A stretch of DNA of 64,000 nt from Flagellimonas flava (GTDB taxonomy: Bacteria; Bacteroidota; Bacteroidia; Flavobacteriales; Flavobacteriaceae): positions 434,001-498,000 of the forward strand of contig NZ_FQWL01000003.1 in assembly GCF_900129665.1 (NCBI RefSeq). The letters run 5' to 3'. A program made the translations under genes and the position numbers. Shown here in pieces: positions 49,260 to 58,976 of the stretch. The notes beneath the pieces were generated by a model. That model made no database searches. It was not told where the DNA came from and worked only from the letters and a program-made list of their open reading frames with translations. Position 1 is the first letter of the stretch, and each line of letters starts with the position of its first letter.

Positions 49260-50342
49260 TTAATTTTTGTTCAACTCCTCTATGGGGCTAAATTTTTCTT
49301 TATAACCGAATTTTTGTGGGCCTCCAAGAACAATACCCTCTGGTGTTCGCCATTGTTTATTGGCCTTCATCCCTAAAACCACTACGCGTGTTCCAAATTG
49401 AACGGCTTCGGCGGTGATAGGCTGCGCATTTTCTGCATCTATGAGTACTATCAAGTCTGGGGTAATGGCCACAGGAAGACCGTCCTTTTTCGCCATCAAA
49501 AACTCATTTTGAAAATCCAGTTCCATACGGGAACCCTGATTTTCATCCAGTCCCAAGATTTCACATATACCTTTGTTCCATCGGCCCTCAGTTTTGATGG
49601 TGACATTACTGATTTTCCCGGTAAATAATTTAATGGCCGCTGCTTCTTGGATCAATGAATCCAGCGGAGATCGATTTTTATCTTTTGCATCAAGTATAGC
49701 TTCCCCGAGCTTTTGAGCGTAGCTCACAATACCATGCACAGCGGCTTTTTTGACTTGTGCTCCGCTCATGGGGTAGCACCCAATGGCACAGCTACCCCCC
49801 ATTTGGATTGTTGTTGCCCCCACTAAGGTTTCTCCCCAGACATTATCGATGGTATGGTAGATGTTCCTGTTCCCTTTTTCGTCTGCTTGTGCTATTGGAG
49901 AAACTGGAATATTGTGCAAAGTAAATGTCACCATTTCCAAACGGGGAAATGCTCGCCCCATACCATCAGCATCCACTATGGGGATGTTTTTTTGGGTAGC
50001 GACCGCAAATGGGATTACTCCATTAAGTCCGCCAGCTTCGGCAGGCATAACGGCATCTATTTTTTTTCCTAAATATTCCTCCATCATTTCAAAAGCTTTT
50101 GTGAATTCATTACCTGAAAAAAGTTTTTCCACCAAAATCATAGGGGCCCCAAAAGCAGCAATAGGCACTACTAAGGCATTATCTTTAAGTTCCTCAGCAG
50201 CAATAAGATTCACCTCACCATAGGTTTTCATAGCCTGTTTTACCAAAAGCTTTCCAATGTAAGGGTCGCCACCCCCACCGGTTCCCAAAACAGTGGACCC
50301 CATGGCGATATATTCAATTTCTTTTGTTCCAATTTTTCGCAT
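49260..50342 (-). CDS. DUF917-family protein
   Basis: A 360-residue protein with the DUF917 signature TVLGTGGGGDP near the N-terminus and MPAEAGGLNG, MGGSCAIGCYPMSG motifs. DUF917 proteins are nearly always next to hydantoinase/oxoprolinase subunits, as here, and are thought to be a partner subunit. It lies between the permease and the short HyuA gene with 2-4 nt spacers. Confidence 0.9.
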   Translation of the reverse strand: MRKIGTKEIEYIAMGSTVLGTGGGGDPYIGKLLVKQAMKTYGEVNLIAAEELKDNALVVPIAAFGAPMILVEKLFSGNEFTKAFEMMEEYLGKKIDAVMPAEAGGLNGVIPFAVATQKNIPIVDADGMGRAFPRLEMVTFTLHNIPVSPIAQADEKGNRNIYHTIDNVWGETLVGATTIQMGGSCAIGCYPMSGAQVKKAAVHGIVSYAQKLGEAILDAKDKNRSPLDSLIQEAAAIKLFTGKISNVTIKTEGRWNKGICEILGLDENQGSRMELDFQNEFLMAKKDGLPVAITPDLIVLIDAENAQPITAEAVQFGTRVVVLGMKANKQWRTPEGIVLGGPQKFGYKEKFSPIEELNKN

Positions 50343-50344
50343 AC

Positions 50345-51544
50345 TTATTTCATGATTTTTTTAAGGATATAATAGAACATTGCAGCAATCACAATTCCCA
50401 AAATGTTCTTGATTGAGGACTCCATAATCAGCATAACTGTTACTCCAGCTCCCCAAGAGAATATTCCTTTCCAGTTGATTTTGGCAGCTTCCTGTTGATA
50501 TGTTTTGGCGAAGTAATAATCAGAAATCATGACTCCGGCTATTGGGGTAATTGTGATGGTGAGCAGGGTTATGAAGCTCATGAAATGAGATAAAATTCCA
50601 ATCGCAGCAAGTACGATTCCAGCAATACCAACCAACAAAGTAGTTTTAGAGCGTGAAACATCACTTAATTTGAAAAGGTCATTAAATGCCAGTCCGGAGG
50701 AGTAAATGTTCATAACATTGGATGTCCAAGTAGCCAGGATAAGAATTGACATGGCAAAAAATGGAAATCCTAGGCTGGAAAATATTTCAACAATGTCATA
50801 GGTGCCTTGTGTAATAGCCAAAATTGCCCCTATCGCCAACAGGCACAGCGCAGAAGGAATTATTCCGAAAATGGAACCCAAAACAGCATCTTTTTTGGTT
50901 GCCGCAAAGCGATTATAATCCGGTGAAATCACCCCTCCGACCGAAATGAAACCTATGGTAAGTCCAATAGCTTGTAAAAAGGGCATGTTGCTTTCAGGTT
51001 TAAAGTCCAGCACTTCTTGAAAACTATGGGTTTTAAAGGTGATAACAAGGCCATAAATCAACAGCAAAACAATGGCAGGTACGGCCACATAATTGAGCCA
51101 TTTCAAATATTTAAACCCAAAAACTGCAGTAAGTACCATGATGATGCCCCAAAAAACCGAGGTTATCCAAATTGGAATATCAGGTCCGCCCATTTCCAAT
51201 AGTATTTTTGAAAAGGAGGCTCCTGCAATATTGCTTTGGATTCCAAACCATCCTAAGGTGGACAAACCAATAACCAAGGCCACAATTATCTTGGCGCCAA
51301 TTTCACCAAAACTACTTGAGGCCAATGCGACAGTCGCTTTTCTTCTGTCAACCGCAGCCATACTAAGTAAGGACATAAAGAGCACCACAAAACCAAAACC
51401 TATAAGGCCTGCCCAAATGGATGTGCTGAAACTCAAGGCGCTTATTAAAGAACTGCCAATAAGCAGGGCAGGTACGCTTACAATGCCTCCGAACCAAATC
51501 CCGGCCAGACTATACCATTTTGTATTTGCTTGATTGTTTTCCAT
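50345..51544 (-). CDS. NCS1/CodB-like nucleobase or hydantoin permease
   Basis: A 399-residue membrane protein with about 12 helices, of the cytosine/purine/hydantoin (NCS1) type: WFGGIVSVPALLIGSSL near the start, GWFGIQSNIAG and ISPDYNRFA. These match CodB-like members, which import cytosine, hydantoins and related rings. Between the cupin and DUF917 genes it probably brings in the ring compound broken by the hydantoinase subunits. Confidence 0.88.
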   Translation of the reverse strand: MENNQANTKWYSLAGIWFGGIVSVPALLIGSSLISALSFSTSIWAGLIGFGFVVLFMSLLSMAAVDRRKATVALASSSFGEIGAKIIVALVIGLSTLGWFGIQSNIAGASFSKILLEMGGPDIPIWITSVFWGIIMVLTAVFGFKYLKWLNYVAVPAIVLLLIYGLVITFKTHSFQEVLDFKPESNMPFLQAIGLTIGFISVGGVISPDYNRFAATKKDAVLGSIFGIIPSALCLLAIGAILAITQGTYDIVEIFSSLGFPFFAMSILILATWTSNVMNIYSSGLAFNDLFKLSDVSRSKTTLLVGIAGIVLAAIGILSHFMSFITLLTITITPIAGVMISDYYFAKTYQQEAAKINWKGIFSWGAGVTVMLIMESSIKNILGIVIAAMFYYILKKIMK

Positions 51545-51548
51545 ACTG

Positions 51549-51872
51549 TTATGTCTTGATTAACATGTAAATAAGTTTTGTGTCCTCCAGAATATTACCT
51601 GCCTGAGCCTCAAAAGCTTCGAGATAAACCACATCTCCCGACTTTAAATAGCCTTTGATGGAACCATCTTCATTTAGCATTTGGATGTTTCCATGTTGAA
51701 TAATCGAAATTTCATGACTTGGATGCCTTGTAAACCCTACTTCGGGAATCCGGGTCCCTTTTTTCAAGAATACGGTCCCCATTTGAAACTCTGTCCGCTC
51801 TTTTTGAACATGAAAAAAGCACTTGTTATAATGTTCATCGGGTTTTGGGTATGTGATTTTTTTTATCTCCAT
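51549..51872 (-). CDS. Small cupin-like protein
   Basis: A 107-residue single cupin barrel with the first motif region TRHPSHEISIIQHGN and the second, metal-poor GDVVYLEAFEAQAG. The start overlaps the racemase stop by 1 nt (TAATG). Its position among hydantoin genes suggests an isomerase, sensor or binding role, which cannot be settled from the sequence. Confidence 0.75.
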   Translation of the reverse strand: MEIKKITYPKPDEHYNKCFFHVQKERTEFQMGTVFLKKGTRIPEVGFTRHPSHEISIIQHGNIQMLNEDGSIKGYLKSGDVVYLEAFEAQAGNILEDTKLIYMLIKT

Positions 51873-52669
51873 TAGTTCACAATGATTCGGTTCCCAAATT
51901 GATAGGGTTCCGAGAACAGTCCAAATTGTTTAATATCTTTTTCCGAAGGAGGTTCACAACTCCATTTGGACGAAGGTTTCCAACCAAATCTGTTCTTTAA
52001 CATGGCTGCCTGTTCGGCTTGTTTTAATGCAGCTAATGAAGGATCAATGACAGGCACTTTAAGCTTTTCCTGAATTTCCTGAAAGAAGCCAAACTCACAA
52101 GTACACCCTAGTATTACGGACTCGGCAAAATCTTCGGTCACGGCCTTTTCAGCGGCTTTGAAAAGGTTATTGGCCGTAATCTTATGATCCTTTTGAAATT
52201 CGCAGACGTTCATACCTACATCCCTGAAAGATGCCAAATGCTCGCCATAACCATATTCTTTTATGGTGGAATGCATTTCATGTTCCCATTTTTTATGACC
52301 AATGATTACAGAAAATCTGTTTGATAGCTTCAGTGCTATCTCGATAGAGGATTGGCAAGGCGCAACCACTACCATGTCCCCAGAAATTTCACGGGCATCC
52401 AACAAATAAGGGTCATAAAAACAACCGATAATCAAAGCATCGAAGCCTTCAGTGGAAGCCTGCCGTGTGGCCTTCACCAAATCAGATGCAATAAGGGCAT
52501 TATAGGTTCTGTATTCCAAGTTATCCATTTGACCAACGGTCGGTTGTAAAGAGGTGACATGTACTTCTGAATTCGAGAACTTGTTTTCCTTGATCATTTC
52601 AGCAAAAAATGCATCGTATGCATCAAAGCCGACCGGATTCAAGTACATTATTTTTAAGATATCTTCCAT
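51872..52669 (-). CDS. Asp/Glu/hydantoin racemase-family protein
   Basis: A 265-residue member of the Asp/Glu racemase superfamily. Both catalytic cysteines are present, in ALIIGCFYDP and VILGCTCEFG. HyuE-type hydantoin racemases are found beside HyuA/HyuB genes. It probably interconverts enantiomers of the ring substrate. It starts 1 nt after the HyuB stop. Confidence 0.87.
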   Translation of the reverse strand: MEDILKIMYLNPVGFDAYDAFFAEMIKENKFSNSEVHVTSLQPTVGQMDNLEYRTYNALIASDLVKATRQASTEGFDALIIGCFYDPYLLDAREISGDMVVVAPCQSSIEIALKLSNRFSVIIGHKKWEHEMHSTIKEYGYGEHLASFRDVGMNVCEFQKDHKITANNLFKAAEKAVTEDFAESVILGCTCEFGFFQEIQEKLKVPVIDPSLAALKQAEQAAMLKNRFGWKPSSKWSCEPPSEKDIKQFGLFSEPYQFGNRIIVN

Positions 52670-52670
52670 A

Positions 52671-54332
52671 TTAGATTGTATAGAATTCTTTGGCTTCTTT
52701 TTTAGTGATATAACCGTTTTTTACGTCCAACATTACTTGCTCTTTCGAACGTTTTTTTGGATCTCCATAACCCCCACCGGTAGCGGTAACACATCTTACC
52801 ATATCTCCTTTTTTCAAGGTGATGTTCGTTCCTAGGCTATGCCTTTCTTTTGTGCCATCTTTTCGGATGATCATGAAATAGTTGTAGGATCCATCATGCC
52901 CTCCTTTCATCCCCCAGGTTTTGGTTTTTTCGCCTAAAAAGGCAGCTGTAACATGCGCTCCATCCGAAACAATTTTATAGTCGACGTACTGGCCATTACC
53001 TCCTTGAAACTCCCCATATCCTCCGCCCTCGTTATGAAAAGCATATTGTTCTACTTGGATACCGTAGCGCATCTCACGTATTTCAATGGGAATGTTATAG
53101 GATTCACCACTACCACAGGAAAGTTGACCACGATTTCCATCATGGGTGGAGGAAGCACCCCATCCGCCCGCCAAGGGTTCAGCTTGAATATAGAATTGTC
53201 CCGTATCCTGATGTATTCCCGAAATGAAGGTGGCACAAACCGAGCGCAAATGTCCCGCCGGTAACTTATCGGGAATCATCGGAGCCAGGATTTTCCAGAT
53301 TAAATCTATGGCGGTAATCAAAACCTCATAGTAAACCGATACCGCCGAAGGAGCTTCTGCACTGACAATAGTGCCCGGTTCACAGATAACCTTCATAGGT
53401 CTGAACGCACCTCCGTTCGCATCCATTCGAGGTGTGGTTACGGCCTTAAAAAGACTTCGGCAACCCGTTACCAATCCACTAAAGGCTAAATTGGTTGCAC
53501 CCTTCACCTGAGGGTGCGACCCGTTAAAATCAGCTACAAATTCCTTATCAGTTACTGTAATTTTAGCTTTTATGGGAAAAGGGCCTTCCCCAAAACCATT
53601 GTCCTCAATTTCGGTTGTTCCTTTGTAAACACCGTTTGGAATTTTCTTCAGCGCTTCAATACACATGCGCTCCCCATAATCTAGAAAATCTTCTTTGGCC
53701 TTGATGAACGTATCCAGGCTATATTTTTCAATAATTGAAATCACCCTTTGGGCACCCACTTCTGCTGCTGCAATTCCAGCGTACAAATCGCCAAGTGTAC
53801 TATCTGGCAATCGTACATTGGATTTTATAAGGTCAACAATGGCCTCATTAATCTTGCCTTTTGCTCTCACTTTTATGAAAGGGAAGTGCAATCCTTCCTG
53901 ATAAATTTCTGTGGCCACGGTAGACACAGAACCGGGAAAAGTCCCTCCCAACTCGGTCCAATGTGCTTTGTTGACCGTAAATGCGACCAGTTCATCTTTG
54001 TAGAAAACAGGAAATATTACAGAGACATCGGACAGGTGGGTTCCTCCACCTGCATAGGGCGTATTGGCAATCACCACGTCCCCTTCTTCCAAGGCATTTT
54101 CTCCGCTGAATTTTTCAAGGGTGGCTCGAACAACCGAATCCAGAGCGGCCAAAAATGCCGTTACCCCATTTCCTTGGGCCAATAACTCGCCTTTGGAATC
54201 GGTAATTCCCACCGCATAGTCCAGTGATTCATATATAATCGGACTCATACTTGTGCGCTGCAAGGTTTGAAACATTTCGTCACCTGCGGCTACTAATGCA
54301 TCCTGTATAATTTCTAAGGTGAATTTTTCCAT
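52671..54332 (-). CDS. Hydantoinase B/oxoprolinase-family protein
   Basis: A 553-residue subunit of the HyuB type. The N-terminal EIIQDALVAAGDEMFQTLQRTSMSPIIYE-type region, GDVVIANTPYAGGGTHLSDV and the C-terminal GGGYGDPKKR are family marks. With the 687-residue HyuA next to it (2-nt spacer) it should form an ATP-dependent ring-opening hydrolase for a hydantoin, oxoproline or similar amide. Confidence 0.9.
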   Translation of the reverse strand: MEKFTLEIIQDALVAAGDEMFQTLQRTSMSPIIYESLDYAVGITDSKGELLAQGNGVTAFLAALDSVVRATLEKFSGENALEEGDVVIANTPYAGGGTHLSDVSVIFPVFYKDELVAFTVNKAHWTELGGTFPGSVSTVATEIYQEGLHFPFIKVRAKGKINEAIVDLIKSNVRLPDSTLGDLYAGIAAAEVGAQRVISIIEKYSLDTFIKAKEDFLDYGERMCIEALKKIPNGVYKGTTEIEDNGFGEGPFPIKAKITVTDKEFVADFNGSHPQVKGATNLAFSGLVTGCRSLFKAVTTPRMDANGGAFRPMKVICEPGTIVSAEAPSAVSVYYEVLITAIDLIWKILAPMIPDKLPAGHLRSVCATFISGIHQDTGQFYIQAEPLAGGWGASSTHDGNRGQLSCGSGESYNIPIEIREMRYGIQVEQYAFHNEGGGYGEFQGGNGQYVDYKIVSDGAHVTAAFLGEKTKTWGMKGGHDGSYNYFMIIRKDGTKERHSLGTNITLKKGDMVRCVTATGGGYGDPKKRSKEQVMLDVKNGYITKKEAKEFYTI

Positions 54333-54334
54333 AG

Positions 54335-56398
54335 CTAGGCTTTTTGTAAGGTTAGAATCAAGTTGCCATATTCGTCAACACATACAATATGCAAAGGAGT
54401 AACGAGAGTAGTCGTGGCTTTTTCAGCAATTACAGCAGGTCCTTTGATTTGCATTTTAGGTTCTAAGAGATTCCTATGATAAAAGGCTGTTTGTTGAATA
54501 CCCAAATCATCAAAATCCACCTCTCTAGTATCAAAGTGTGCATCTTCAACTTTTTTACCCGTTTTTTCCAATTTTGGAAAATCAGGTTTGTCAACCACCA
54601 CTTCGGCCACTAAATGAAAATTCACTAACTCCACTGTGGTATTGAGTTCGAAGGAATAATGCTTTTTATGTTCTTTATGAAAATGCCGAATTATACTTTC
54701 TAAAGGAGTAGTGTCATCAAAATTGGACAACAGTACCTTCACATAATGTTCTTGACCTGCATAACGTAAATCGGTATAGTAAGTGAACTTGATGTCATCA
54801 TCAGTATATCCATCGGATTTAAAGTTCTTGATAGCTTCACCCTCCATTTCCGCAAAAGTGGACTGTATTGTAGTCCGTTGCTCAGGTTCTAAAGTAATGA
54901 CATTGGTCCTTATGAAGTCTCTTCGAATATCTGACATCAACATTCCGAAAGCAGAAAATACTCCAGCGTGCGGAGGCACAATCAATTTGGATACTTGAAG
55001 CTCCCTAGCCAGGTCGGCACCGTGCATAGATCCACCTCCTCCAATGACCACCATGGTAAAATCTCGAGGGTCGTATCCCTTGTTCACCGAAATAAGCTTT
55101 AGCGCATTTACCATATTGGAATTGGCAATACGAAGAATACCTTTGGCAATATCTTCTTTGGAAGCATTGAGTTTTTCACATAAATTTTTGGAAGCGTTGT
55201 CAATACTTGGATAGTCAGGTTGCAATTCTCCCCCCAAAAAATAATCGGGATGGATGCGCCCGGTAATAATGTTGGCATCGGTAGTGGTCAGATTTTTTCC
55301 TCCTCTTCCGTAGGCGGCAGGGCCAGGTTGAGCTCCTGCGCTTTTGGGGCCAACATGCATTTTTCCTCCTTCATCTATCCAAGCTATGCTTCCGCCTCCG
55401 TTTCCTATCTCAACAATATCGATTACCGGGGTTTGAATTGGATATCCTGCTTCAGTTCTCGAATGTTCAATTTTATAATTTGTGGTGATTTTTACCTGCC
55501 CGTTTTCAACTAAGGCGCATTTGGCGGTGGTTCCTCCAATATCCAAAACGATCAGGTTCTTTTTTCCAATGACCTTACCCAAGGCTATCGCTCCAAAAAC
55601 ACCACTTGCAGGACCAGATTCCACCATGGTAATCGGGTTGTTCTTTACATCATTCAAGGTGGTGATCCCCCCATTGGATTGCATAATGTAGGGGGTGTCT
55701 TTTAGTCCCTGGTTCTTTAGTTTTTCTTTGAGCTGGTTTAGATATTTTTTTGCAATGGGAAGGACATAACCCGACAAAACTGTAGAGCTGGTTCGTTCAT
55801 ATTCGCGCCACTCCCGGGTTACCTGATGTGATGTGATGATTTCAATAGAGCTGTCTAGCTTGTGCAATTCCTTAACCAACTCTACTTCATGCTCTGGATT
55901 TTTATAGGCGTGCAATAGGCAGACAGCAATAGCTTCAACATTCTCCTCTTTACAAGTCTTAAGAATGGCTTTTAGAGTGGCCATGTTCAACTCTTTGATG
56001 ACCTCCCCTTTATAGTTCATTCGTTCTTCAACCTCAAACCTTAAAAATCTGGGTACAAAAGGAGGTTGTTTCACAAAATTGAAGTTGAATAGGTCAGGCC
56101 TGTTGCAACGCGCTATTTCCAAAACATCCCGAAATCCTTTAGTAGTAATTAATGCCGTTTTAGCACCTTTACGCTCAGTAAGTGCATTGATGACCACCGT
56201 AGTGCCGTGGGCAAAGAATTCTATCTCTTTTAGATCTACTTTTCCTTTCTCAATGGTATCCAATATGCCCTGTTCAAAATTGGAAGTTGTAGTATCTGAT
56301 TTTGCAACTTTTACCCCTGTTGGTTTGCCTGATTCTTGGTCAAATTCAAGACATACCAAGTCTGTAAAAGTCCCGCCTATATCTGTTGCGACTCTCAT
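54335..56398 (-). CDS. Hydantoinase A/oxoprolinase-family protein
   Basis: A 687-residue HyuA subunit. N-terminal TDIGGTFTDLVCLEF and HGTTVVINALTERKGAKTAL, middle IVLDIGGTTAKCALV and C-terminal GGGGSMHGADLARELQV match the ATP-dependent family. It is the first enzyme gene after the TonB receptor. It pairs with HyuB; the 527-residue HyuA and DUF917 later in the operon form a second set, so two related rings or two steps may be handled. Confidence 0.9.
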   Translation of the reverse strand: MRVATDIGGTFTDLVCLEFDQESGKPTGVKVAKSDTTTSNFEQGILDTIEKGKVDLKEIEFFAHGTTVVINALTERKGAKTALITTKGFRDVLEIARCNRPDLFNFNFVKQPPFVPRFLRFEVEERMNYKGEVIKELNMATLKAILKTCKEENVEAIAVCLLHAYKNPEHEVELVKELHKLDSSIEIITSHQVTREWREYERTSSTVLSGYVLPIAKKYLNQLKEKLKNQGLKDTPYIMQSNGGITTLNDVKNNPITMVESGPASGVFGAIALGKVIGKKNLIVLDIGGTTAKCALVENGQVKITTNYKIEHSRTEAGYPIQTPVIDIVEIGNGGGSIAWIDEGGKMHVGPKSAGAQPGPAAYGRGGKNLTTTDANIITGRIHPDYFLGGELQPDYPSIDNASKNLCEKLNASKEDIAKGILRIANSNMVNALKLISVNKGYDPRDFTMVVIGGGGSMHGADLARELQVSKLIVPPHAGVFSAFGMLMSDIRRDFIRTNVITLEPEQRTTIQSTFAEMEGEAIKNFKSDGYTDDDIKFTYYTDLRYAGQEHYVKVLLSNFDDTTPLESIIRHFHKEHKKHYSFELNTTVELVNFHLVAEVVVDKPDFPKLEKTGKKVEDAHFDTREVDFDDLGIQQTAFYHRNLLEPKMQIKGPAVIAEKATTTLVTPLHIVCVDEYGNLILTLQKA

Positions 56399-56422
56399 GT
56401 TTTTCTCTTTAAAGTTTTAAAG

Positions 56423-56450
56423 AAAGCCACTAAGGAGTTTTAGTGGCTTT
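56423..56450 (-). terminator. Hairpin between the TonB receptor and hydantoinase genes
   Basis: AAAGCCACTAA-GGAGTT-TTAGTGGCTTT is a perfect 11-bp stem. On the minus strand CTTTAAAACTTT follows, so it is a weak T-tract. It lies between the receptor stop (56511) and the HyuA start (56398), so it may lower readthrough and set different levels of receptor and enzymes. Confidence 0.55.
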
Positions 56451-56510
56451 GCATTTGCAATGGATCACTTAACTTAAACTAACTCAAAATAGTACTGTTG
56501 CCTAGTTCTG

Positions 56511-58862
56511 TTAAAACTTATAGGCAATACTGGCGCCATAAGTGGCTGGTTGACCTAGCCAGGCCAGGTCCGAACCACCATTGGAGAATGTCTGCGCAAA
56601 AAATTCTGTAATGTATTCCGTATCCGTGAGGTTGGTTCCCCAAAGGTTTATTGAAAAATTATCGAAGGTAACCCCTAGTCGAGCATTCAAAAGATCATAT
56701 CCTGACGACACCGCAACATTATCTTCATGCCAATATATTTCTCCAGTTCCTTCCACATTGACATTTCCGTTGAATGAAATGTTCTTGGCAATATCAAAGC
56801 TCGATTCCAATCCAAAACTGTAGCTGTTTTGTGGTACAAGCGGTGTATTGTTACCAGAAACATTTATGGTTTCATTGGCTCCGGTGCTCACGGTGGAAGT
56901 ACCTTCGGTTATCCTGGCCTTGCTCACGCCATAACTCCCCAGGATGTCCAACCAATTTGTGGCCCTCAATTTAAGGTCTGCCTCAAATCCTACGGATTCA
57001 CTTTCTGGAACATTGAAATTTCCAATGAGAATACTTCCGTTACCTCCATCTAGCACAAGGGCATATAGTTGTTGATTGTTGAAATCAATGTAATACCCTG
57101 ACAAATTCAAAATAAAACGACCATCCCATAGGGTATTCTTCATACCAATCTCGTAGTTATCGGTTGTTTCCGCTTCAAAATCTGAATCGTAGCGAACCGT
57201 ATTTCCCTGGTTAAATCCCCCAGTTCTATATCCACGTCCATAGTTGGCGTAGAGCAAGGTGTTCTCTGTTGCTTTTAAAGCCAAGGACAGTTTGGGTTGC
57301 AATTGGGTATCTGTTTTTTCTGGATTGGTGTTTTCGGTTACGTTGTCTTGTTGAATATTGTCCCTATCAAATCGAAGCCCAGCGGATAAAGTAAGTTTAT
57401 CAGAAACCTGAAAATCCATAAATCCAAAGGCCGCAAGGGTGTTATAGGTATTTGTAAAGTTACCTATCGCCAATCTGGATTGTGTTCCTGTAGGTTCAAA
57501 AGGTGGTGCAAAAAACCCAAAATCGGCGGTGGCATCCGTAATAAGTTGCTTATCCAGTTTTTGATAAAAAGCACCCAAATCCCAACTCACCTTGCTGTCC
57601 GTATCTGTGGAACTAAGTCTAAACTCTTGATTGATCGTTTCGGTATTGCTGTCCTGAATCTGTCTTAAAACGTCGGCCGGAGTAAAATCCAAATCACCTA
57701 TATGGTTACGCTCCCCTTTGTTATAAGAAGAAGAAGACGTGAGTCTAACATTGCCAAAATTAAAATCGACTTTTAGATTTCCATAGATGGCGTCGAGGGT
57801 AGAGCGCCCAAATTGATCTCCTTGAATGGCAAGGTTGTCAAAATCATCTGGATCAATCGTGGGGTTTCCTGTTGTTGGCGATGCATAATATACCGCTCCG
57901 GCTTCGGCATCAATAAACTGCCCGGTAAGTGTAGCGGTAGTATTGGAAGACAAAACAGCTTTTAACTGACCTCTAATGGATAAATCTTCCACAAAATCAG
58001 GTGCGGTATTTAAGGTGACGTTGTTTAATAAACCATCTCCTTTTTTATATGACCCTGAGATGCGATAAAAAAGCTTGTCTTTTACCAAAGGTCCGGTCGA
58101 GGACAATTGTGCTTGTAGAAGATTACCGTTGCCATAGCCAAATTGAATCTTGTTTCTAGATGTATTTGTTGGTTCGTTAGTAACAATGTTAATCGCCCCG
58201 GCAATGGCATTTCTACCATATAGTGCTCCTTGAGGCCCTTTTACAATTTCAATCAAAGCCAAATCGAACAATTCTTGGTTGATCAAATTGGCATCGGGCA
58301 GTGTAACCCCATCAATTACAAAAGCAATTGGTGATTCTCCATTTCGGATATGCGAAATTCCCCTGACAGTGATGAAATTATTACCAATGTTTTGTGAAGT
58401 GGTAAAATTTACATTTGGAATCTGATCGGCAAAGGTTTGCACATTATTTATTCCTTTGGTCTCTATGGCCTGCGCCGTGAAGGTAACAACGGACTCTGGA
58501 ATGGATTGCACAGATTCGGCGCGACGTCTTGCTCTACCAACTACATTGTCAAACCCTTTTACAACTACTTCTTCAAGTTGCGAAGCATCTTCTTCCAAGG
58601 TTACGTTTATGGAATTACTATTTACAGCTACTTCCTGGGTCTTAAACCCAAGATAGGAAAAGACCAAGCTTGCCCCCGAGCTTACCCTTATAGCATAATT
58701 TCCTTTAAAATCTGTAGTGGTACCATTTGTGGTTCCCTGTTCAATTACGGATACGCCCAAAAGAGGGCCTTCGGCAGATTGAACCTTACCGCTTACCTCA
58801 ATGTTTTGGGAAAAACAATAAAAAGGTAAAAGGATTATAAGTAATAAGACTGATCGTAGCAT
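56511..58862 (-). CDS. TonB-dependent receptor
   Basis: A 783-residue outer-membrane receptor. After the signal peptide (ends CFSQN) are a CarboxypepD_reg domain (about 20-100), a plug (about 115-225; VRGISHIRNGESPIAFVIDGV, GPQGALYGRNAIAGAINI) and a beta-barrel ending in Phe (YGASIAYKF). There is no SusD partner, so it is not a canonical glycan importer. Directly ahead of the hydantoinase operon, it probably imports that operon's substrate or a metal complex of it. Confidence 0.92.
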   Translation of the reverse strand: MLRSVLLLIILLPFYCFSQNIEVSGKVQSAEGPLLGVSVIEQGTTNGTTTDFKGNYAIRVSSGASLVFSYLGFKTQEVAVNSNSINVTLEEDASQLEEVVVKGFDNVVGRARRRAESVQSIPESVVTFTAQAIETKGINNVQTFADQIPNVNFTTSQNIGNNFITVRGISHIRNGESPIAFVIDGVTLPDANLINQELFDLALIEIVKGPQGALYGRNAIAGAINIVTNEPTNTSRNKIQFGYGNGNLLQAQLSSTGPLVKDKLFYRISGSYKKGDGLLNNVTLNTAPDFVEDLSIRGQLKAVLSSNTTATLTGQFIDAEAGAVYYASPTTGNPTIDPDDFDNLAIQGDQFGRSTLDAIYGNLKVDFNFGNVRLTSSSSYNKGERNHIGDLDFTPADVLRQIQDSNTETINQEFRLSSTDTDSKVSWDLGAFYQKLDKQLITDATADFGFFAPPFEPTGTQSRLAIGNFTNTYNTLAAFGFMDFQVSDKLTLSAGLRFDRDNIQQDNVTENTNPEKTDTQLQPKLSLALKATENTLLYANYGRGYRTGGFNQGNTVRYDSDFEAETTDNYEIGMKNTLWDGRFILNLSGYYIDFNNQQLYALVLDGGNGSILIGNFNVPESESVGFEADLKLRATNWLDILGSYGVSKARITEGTSTVSTGANETINVSGNNTPLVPQNSYSFGLESSFDIAKNISFNGNVNVEGTGEIYWHEDNVAVSSGYDLLNARLGVTFDNFSINLWGTNLTDTEYITEFFAQTFSNGGSDLAWLGQPATYGASIAYKF

Positions 58863-58976
58863 TGGTTATCTGATTATAAATTAGTTGGTTAAATATAGAC
58901 AGGTCAATTTTCCTAAATTTTTTTTCCGAATTATAAATTATATTTTAGTAATTCCTGTTCACTTATTTGGAAAATA

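Noticed and set aside
58873..58940. Direct repeat ATTATAAATTA (58873-58883 and 58930-58940) between the TonB receptor and the 417-residue gene
   Set aside because: AT-rich sequence of this length repeats by chance; no further support for an operator.
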